64,000 bases of DNA. Origin: SZUA-35 sp965530755. Its GTDB lineage: Bacteria > Actinomycetota > Acidimicrobiia > Acidimicrobiales > SZUA-35. This document shows, piece after piece, positions 59,588 through 64,000 of this stretch; position 1 is the first letter of the stretch, and each line of letters opens with the position of its first letter. A program made the position numbers and the translations under genes. The notes below the pieces were generated by a model. That model had not been told where the DNA came from and did not search any database. It saw only the letters and a list, made by a program, of their open reading frames with translations. The stretch lies in NCBI GenBank assembly GCA_965530755.1, contig CBESNA010000018.1, positions 9,828 through 73,827 of the forward strand, written 5' to 3'.

Positions 59588-61299
59588 CGGTCATCGCCAC
59601 GGCCGGACACGTCGACCACGGCAAGTCGACCCTCGTCCGCGCACTCACCGGCATCGATCCGGACCGACTGGCCGAGGAAAAGGCGCGAGGCCTCACGATC
59701 GATCTCGGGTTCGCCAACCTCGACCTTCCGTCTGGTCGCGAACTGTCCTTCATCGACGTCCCCGGGCACATCCGATTCCTCCGCAACATGCTTGCCGGCG
59801 TCGGTGCAGTCGAGGGTTGCCTCTTCGTCGTTGCCGCCACCGAGGGCTGGAAGCCCCAATCAGAGGAACACTTGCGGATCCTCGATCTCCTCGGCATCAA
59901 GCACGGCGTCGTCGCTCTCACGAAGATCGACCAGGTCGATGACGACCTGCTCGAACTGGCCCAACTCGACGTGGCCGAACACGTCGAGGGCACGTTCCTC
60001 GACGGAGCGCCCGTGGTCCCGGTGGCAGCCACCGAGGGGCAAGGACTCGGCGAACTCAGACTTGCGCTCGACGATCTGATCGAGCGGATGGGTGAGCCGG
60101 CCGACGATGCCCGCCCACGCCTCTGGGTCGACCGGGCCTTCGCCCCAGCAGGCGCCGGCACGGTGGTCACCGGCACACTCACCGGTGGATCGCTCGCCAC
60201 CAACGACGTGATGTCGGTGCTTCCCGGCCGTGGCGAGGCGCGTGTGAGAGGGCTCCAATCGCATCACCGAGAGGCCGACTCCGTGCCCGCCGGCAATCGT
60301 GTCGCCGTCAACCTCACCGGGATCAGCCACCACGATCTCGGCCGCGGGTCGGTGCTCGTGCGAGCCGAGCAGTGGCACCAGTCGAGGATGCTCGATGCCG
60401 AGCTCCGAGTGCTTGCATCGCTCAGCCACGAGGTCGGCCGGCGGGGCGCCTACGCGGTGTATTTCGGATCAGGTGAGTTCCCGGCCAGGGTGCGAGTACT
60501 CGGCACCACCACCCTGGCCCCCGGATCGACCGGATCAGTCAGAATTCACCTCGAGCACCCGCTGCCGCTCGTCCCGGGTGACCGTTTCATCCTGCGGGAG
60601 AGCGGCCGAGACGAAACGATCGGAGGCGGCGAAGTCCTCGACGTCGAACCAACGCTGCCCGCCTCCAGGGCCCGCCCCGACCGTTCCATCGAGCGTCTCG
60701 TGGCCGAACGAGGCTGGGTACGAGCAGACCACCTGACCAGATTGGTCGGCCACGACGTGCCCGCCACTGTCGAAGGATGGGTCGTGGCTCCCGAAGCACT
60801 GGCCTCGATGCAGGTCCAGCTCACCGAGCAAATCCGGACCGGCGATGCGCTCGGTCTCGACCTCGCTTCACTCGACGATCGGGAACGAGCGGCGATCGAG
60901 TCCATCGAGGACATCGAGATATCGGTCGGCCGGGCGACCCTCGGCGTGCCGGACGATCCCCTCGCCGATCACCCGTGGCTGGCTCTGCTGGTCGCCAACC
61001 CGTTCACTCCTCCCCCGCCAGACGACGTCGATCGTGGCGAGGTACGGGAACTGGTCAGACGGAGCACTGTGATCGAGCAAGACGGCGTGTACTTCGCCGC
61101 CAGCGCTCTCGAAGAGGCCGCCAGGCTCGTCGCGCCGAAGCTCCGCAGCTCCGACGGGATCACGGTGGCAGAGGTCCGTGACCTGCTCGGCACGTCACGC
61201 AAGTACGTGCTGCCGATCCTCAACTACTTCGACAACAACGGCATCACTCGCCGTCGCGACGATCTTCGCATCGCCGGCCCGAGGCTACCGGAGGCCTGA
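59584..61299 (+). CDS. selB: Selenocysteine-specific elongation factor SelB
   Basis: 571 aa. EF-Tu-like G domain: TAGHVDHGKSTLVRALTG (G1), DVPGH (58-62, G3), LTKID (G4), followed by domains 2-3 (AGTVVTGTLTGG, HPLPLVPGDRFILRE) and C-terminal winged helices (GVYFAASALEEAARLV, TVAEVRDLLGTSRKYVLPIL). It delivers Sec-tRNA to UGA codons with a downstream SECIS hairpin. Coupled to selA by a GTGA overlap. No selD follows. Confidence 0.96.
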   Translation: MTVIATAGHVDHGKSTLVRALTGIDPDRLAEEKARGLTIDLGFANLDLPSGRELSFIDVPGHIRFLRNMLAGVGAVEGCLFVVAATEGWKPQSEEHLRILDLLGIKHGVVALTKIDQVDDDLLELAQLDVAEHVEGTFLDGAPVVPVAATEGQGLGELRLALDDLIERMGEPADDARPRLWVDRAFAPAGAGTVVTGTLTGGSLATNDVMSVLPGRGEARVRGLQSHHREADSVPAGNRVAVNLTGISHHDLGRGSVLVRAEQWHQSRMLDAELRVLASLSHEVGRRGAYAVYFGSGEFPARVRVLGTTTLAPGSTGSVRIHLEHPLPLVPGDRFILRESGRDETIGGGEVLDVEPTLPASRARPDRSIERLVAERGWVRADHLTRLVGHDVPATVEGWVVAPEALASMQVQLTEQIRTGDALGLDLASLDDRERAAIESIEDIEISVGRATLGVPDDPLADHPWLALLVANPFTPPPPDDVDRGEVRELVRRSTVIEQDGVYFAASALEEAARLVAPKLRSSDGITVAEVRDLLGTSRKYVLPILNYFDNNGITRRRDDLRIAGPRLPEA

Positions 61300-61309
61300 A
61301 ACACCGCTC

Positions 61310-61328
61310 GACGGGGCTCTGACCCGTC
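61310..61328. terminator. Short hairpin between selB and whiB
   Basis: GACGGG, 7-base loop, CCCGTC, 10 bp past the selB stop and overlapping the convergent whiB stop. Short stem, no T-run. Confidence 0.4.
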
Positions 61329-61587
61329 AGTTGTTGCGGGCTTGGAACTGCTCGCGACGCTCGGCCTCGGTGCTGCCACCCCAGATGCCGTGCTGCTCAC
61401 GAATGGTGAGGGCGTATTCGAGGCAGTCGGTCCTCACGGAGCATTCCTGACAGATCTCCTTCGCCCGCTCCTCACGCATGCGTTTCTCGGATCGACGCTC
61501 GATGCGGGGAGGCGGAAAGAAGATGATCTGGTTCGGACCGCGGCAAGCGGCCCGTTGTTGCCAATCCGCGACTTGCTGCATGGTCAT
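61327..61587 (-). CDS. WhiB-family iron-sulfur regulator
   Basis: 86 aa from ATG 61587 (MTMQQVADWQQRAACRG). Four cysteines in AACRGP, CQECSVRTDC and the invariant GIWGG turn (HGIWGGSTEAERR) define WhiB. It binds a 4Fe-4S cluster and regulates with sigma factors. The subgroup is not assigned with certainty. ArsA-like genes and whiB4 are neighbours in mycobacteria, and an ArsA-like gene lies 1.4 kb away here. Confidence 0.93.
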   Translation of the reverse strand: MTMQQVADWQQRAACRGPNQIIFFPPPRIERRSEKRMREERAKEICQECSVRTDCLEYALTIREQHGIWGGSTEAERREQFQARNN

Positions 61588-61616
61588 GGAATCACGCCTT
61601 CCTAGTGCGAAAGGCC

Positions 61617-61645
61617 CACAATCCCAGATTGTGACGAAGAGCACA
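61617..61645. promoter_or_regulatory. Dyad and CRP-like site upstream of whiB
   Basis: A perfect dyad CACAATC-CCA-GATTGTG (61617-61633) overlaps TGTGA-N6-GCACA (61630-61645), one mismatch from the CRP consensus TGTGA-N6-TCACA. It lies 30-58 bp upstream of the whiB start. In Mycobacterium the CRP-family protein regulates whiB1, so cAMP-type control is plausible. Confidence 0.45.
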
Positions 61646-61665
61646 AGACCCAATCTCGGATCGGG

Positions 61666-63057
61666 TCAGCTCCGCTCTCGATAGTCCTTGGCGCCGCCCT
61701 CTTCTGGTTCGACCTCCAACACCAGACGATCGATCCCAACGACCCGCACCCGATCGCCGGCTACCAGCGGCGTGGCCCGATTGGTGATGGCCCGCCACGG
61801 CGCTTCGTTGATCTGCACCATTCCATCCGGCGACAGCTCCGTCATGGCGATTCCCATCGTCCCGATCATCCAACTTCGACCGATCGTCGGAGTCGAGAAA
61901 CGGGTACGAACCATCGACGGCATACCGGAATAGGCGTAGAGCGCTGCCCCGATGACGCCGAAACCGATCGTGACCCACGACATCAACAGTCCGTCGTAGA
62001 GGAACAGCGTGCCGAGTGTGAAGAACACCATGCCGATTGCGGTGTAGAACCGCGGGATGTTGGTCTGGATGTCGACCGCAAACGCCAGGATCGAGACCAC
62101 GAGGAGGATCAGTCCGATCGGACGAATCGGCAATACGCCGAGTCCATAGCTGCCGAGACCGAAAAGACCGGCGGCGATCACTCCGGCGACACCGACACCT
62201 GCAGTGAAGAGCTCGAACACCAACAACATGAGGCCGCCCGCGAAGAACAGATAGGCGACTTCGGGGCTGGCGGCAGTGTGGAAGAGTTGTCCAGACAGGG
62301 ACAGTTGCCGGAACTGGGCTTGACCGAGCTGCGCCGGATCGTCCTCGGACGGCGTAGGCGCCTGGAAACCAGCGACGTTCCGAACGAATTCGCGCAACAC
62401 CGAGTTCGACTCGATCGAGCGTTCCAGCGCCTCGTCGCTCTCGGGATTGTTCAATCGGTCGCCGGCGTCGGGGGAGATTCCGAGCTCGATCACCTCGCGG
62501 GCGCCAATCGTTGCGTCCTGCAGGCGTTCGGTTGCCGAGCCGAAGGCAGCGTCGAAGCCGTTCGACGGCAGGCGCTGGGCACCGGAGTCGCCGATCTGGG
62601 ATCCGGCGGCGACGCCGATCACGTCCATCACACCCAGCAGCTCGGCGGCCCCGCCGAATGCAACAGCTCCGCTGGGACCGACCCAGCCGAGCGTCTGGAG
62701 GTCAGCGTCGCGGAACCGCTCCGCCAACTCGAGGTACCGCTCGTCGTCGAGCACACTTGCCTTTGAGTCGATCTGCAGAAGAACGGCCAGCGCGCCGTCC
62801 GCCTCAGCGGCATCGAGTTCGTCGATCAAGAAGTCGAACATCACCGGATCGATCAAACCCGAGACCTCGAGAATGCGGATCTGACCGGCGGAGCTCTGGT
62901 CAGCCTCGTCAGGGTCGGCCTGGGCCACTGAGTCATGGTCGGCCTGGTCGGCCCGAGCCGGCAAGGATGTGCCGAAGGTCATCAGCCCGGTCCCGACGGC
63001 GGCCAGCAGCACCGCTAGCCTCGTGCGGAGTGACCGCCGTTGACTTTTTTTCTGCAT
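61666..63057 (-). CDS. nfeD: NfeD-family membrane protein with N-terminal ClpP-like domain
   Basis: 463 aa from ATG 63057 (MQKKSQRRSLRTRLAV). Signal peptide, then a ClpP/SppA-like domain (IRILEVSGLIDPVMFDFLIDELDAAEADGALAVLLQID, with GWVGPSGAVAFGGAAELLG where the Ser nucleophile segment would lie), four to five TM helices (YLFFAGGLMLLVFELFTAGVGVAG, LILLVVSILAFAVDI, AIGMVFFTLGTLFLYDGLL) and a C-terminal OB-fold (PWRAITNRATPLVAGDRVRVVGIDRLVLEVE). Long-form NfeD. Its 5' end overlaps the divergent ArsA-like gene by 28 bp. Confidence 0.85.
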   Translation of the reverse strand: MQKKSQRRSLRTRLAVLLAAVGTGLMTFGTSLPARADQADHDSVAQADPDEADQSSAGQIRILEVSGLIDPVMFDFLIDELDAAEADGALAVLLQIDSKASVLDDERYLELAERFRDADLQTLGWVGPSGAVAFGGAAELLGVMDVIGVAAGSQIGDSGAQRLPSNGFDAAFGSATERLQDATIGAREVIELGISPDAGDRLNNPESDEALERSIESNSVLREFVRNVAGFQAPTPSEDDPAQLGQAQFRQLSLSGQLFHTAASPEVAYLFFAGGLMLLVFELFTAGVGVAGVIAAGLFGLGSYGLGVLPIRPIGLILLVVSILAFAVDIQTNIPRFYTAIGMVFFTLGTLFLYDGLLMSWVTIGFGVIGAALYAYSGMPSMVRTRFSTPTIGRSWMIGTMGIAMTELSPDGMVQINEAPWRAITNRATPLVAGDRVRVVGIDRLVLEVEPEEGGAKDYRERS

Positions 63058-63968
63058 CGAGAGTCCTGATCGTTGCCGGCAAAGGGGGCGTGGGCAAGAC
63101 AACGGTAGGGGCAACCGTCGGCATCGCGGCTGCTCGGGCCGGTCTACGGACTCATGTGGTCGAACTCGAGGGTCGCAGCAATCTCGGACTCCCCTTCGGC
63201 GTCGACAAGCTCGGGAGCAAGCCAACCATCCTGATCGAGGAACACGACAACGGCGGGCTGCTGCGGGGAAGCCGCTTGACCCCGGACCAGGCGCTCGGCG
63301 ATTACCTGGTCGACCATGGCCTGCGAATCGGTGGACGGCTGGCCAAGATGAGCGCGATCGAGCTCATCACGACGACCGCTCCGGGGATCCGCGATCTCCT
63401 CACGCTCGGCAAGATCCGTTCGTTGGAGGAGTCAGACGACGATGATCTGATCGTGGTCGACGCACCGGCGGCCGGTCACGCTGTGTCGTTCCTTCGAGCC
63501 GCCGCCGGTATGGCGTCGTCGGCCCCGAGCGGGCCGATTCGTGACCAGGCCGACCAGGCGATGGCCATGCTCGCATCACGGGCGCGATGTCGCTTGATGC
63601 TCGTCACCATTCCGGAAGAGACACCGGTCACCGAACTCGTCGAGACGGCATTCAGGGTCGAGGACGAGGTCCATGTCCACCTCGCTCCTGTGGTGGTGAA
63701 CAGTGTCTGGCCCGAGATCCGCGGGCTCGAGAAGGCGGCCAGGGAAACCGGGAAACGGGCCAGCGACGCTCGAACGAATCGCCGGTCCGCCGCCGCCTAC
63801 CGAATGGCCAGGCAGGAGCAACAACGGTTCGAGATCGAACGCCTGCGATCCGAGCTGCCGCTCCCGCAGATCGAGTTGCCGTTCATCTTCACGACCGACC
63901 TCGGCCGTGCCGACCTCGACGTCTTGGCCGCCACGTTCGCCGCCCAGATCGAGGGGATCGACCAATGA
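63030..63968 (+). CDS. ArsA/Get3-like anion-transporter ATPase
   Basis: 312 aa from GTG 63030. Deviant Walker A VLIVAGKGGVGKTTVGATVG, HVVELEGRSNLGLPFGVDK, the ITTTAPGIRDLLTLGKIR segment, LIVVDAPAAGHAVSFLRAA, VPIVVNSVWPEIRG-like VHLAPVVVNSVWPEIRG, and LPLPQIELPFIFTTDLG. Relatives in mycobacteria (Rv3679/Rv3680) come as a tandem pair; a second ATG starts at 63991. Energy or redox function, not arsenic, is likely. Confidence 0.85.
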   Translation: MTAVDFFSASRVLIVAGKGGVGKTTVGATVGIAAARAGLRTHVVELEGRSNLGLPFGVDKLGSKPTILIEEHDNGGLLRGSRLTPDQALGDYLVDHGLRIGGRLAKMSAIELITTTAPGIRDLLTLGKIRSLEESDDDDLIVVDAPAAGHAVSFLRAAAGMASSAPSGPIRDQADQAMAMLASRARCRLMLVTIPEETPVTELVETAFRVEDEVHVHLAPVVVNSVWPEIRGLEKAARETGKRASDARTNRRSAAAYRMARQEQQRFEIERLRSELPLPQIELPFIFTTDLGRADLDVLAATFAAQIEGIDQ

Positions 63969-64000
63969 GCACCGTCGAAGGAATCGACCAATGAGCACCG
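63951..64000 (+). repeat. 26-bp tandem duplication at the junction of two ArsA-like genes
   Basis: Copy 1 63951-63976 and copy 2 from 63977 differ at two bases. The duplication repeats the stop/start junction, creating a 9-codon open frame MSTVEGIDQ (63965-63994) between the ArsA-like gene and the next ATG. Both junctions have ATGA overlap. Confidence 0.75.
63991..64000 (+). CDS. Start of next gene, cut by the window end
   Basis: ATGAGCACCG only. By analogy with mycobacterial pairs it probably begins a second ArsA-like ATPase, but no protein sequence is visible to prove it. Confidence 0.35.

Overview
The window is about 64 kb of chromosome from a high-GC actinobacterium. WhiB, a SigR/RsrA-type sigma/anti-sigma pair, an F420-associated metalloprotease, a GlnR-like regulator beside two glutamine synthetases and an actinobacterial Tad pilus cluster all point that way. 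The mix of genes suggests Acidimicrobiia (Ilumatobacter-like), but that rank is an inference from gene content. Genes are dense, many start codons overlap the previous stop by 4 bp, and GTG starts are common. No rRNA operon, insertion sequence, prophage or CRISPR array was seen.

Layout. 26-5950 (+): polyprenyl diphosphate synthase, a histidine kinase/response regulator pair, then an FHA-like membrane protein that looks like an EccC relative without its ATPases, overlapping an OmpA-domain protein. 6030-13751 (-): lysS, nadC, folK, folB, a phosphatase-like protein without its catalytic Cys, folP, tilS, metalloprotease, a 43-aa membrane protein, anti-sigma factor and SigR. 13827-20445 (-): tRNA-Thr(CGT), holB-tmk, topA with a Lys/Ala tail, nhaA and an RsbW-like kinase. 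20569-27284: a photolyase-family protein with its two domains in swapped order, an MrfA/YprA-type helicase, an APH-like kinase and a PhnD-like binding protein. 27288-31145 (-): Tad pilus cluster (CpaE-like, TadA, TadB, TadC, Flp-like pilin, TadE). 31291-31386 (+): selenocysteine tRNA.

31433-38785 (-, mostly): second OmpA protein, REP-like palindromes, principal-type sigma factor, ABM protein, ferritin-like protein, VanY-type peptidase, glutamine-dependent NAD synthetase and a decayed mycothiol-dependent isomerase-family gene with an in-frame TGA at a conserved Cys position. 38909-48063: nitrogen block (divergent glnII and glnA, GlnR-like regulator, glutamate dehydrogenase) with an acyl-CoA synthetase and serS. 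48122-54624: RidA, a compact 2Fe-2S/molybdenum-hydroxylase fusion, a Tat lipoprotein, an IscA-type protein, Mrp, and an ECF sigma/anti-sigma/MscS-like operon. 54683-64000: MFS exporter, MscS-like protein, three stacked hairpins, a metallo-beta-lactamase-like protein without its metal ligands, FxsA, selA-selB, whiB, nfeD and the first of what is probably an ArsA-like ATPase pair.

Working together. tRNA-Sec, SelA and SelB, with SerS supplying Ser-tRNA(Sec), give most of a selenocysteine insertion pathway; selD and a clear intact selenoprotein are not in the window. The most unusual items are the domain-swapped photolyase-like protein with a Cys cluster, the UGA-containing degenerate gene, and a set of enzyme folds that have lost their catalytic residues.
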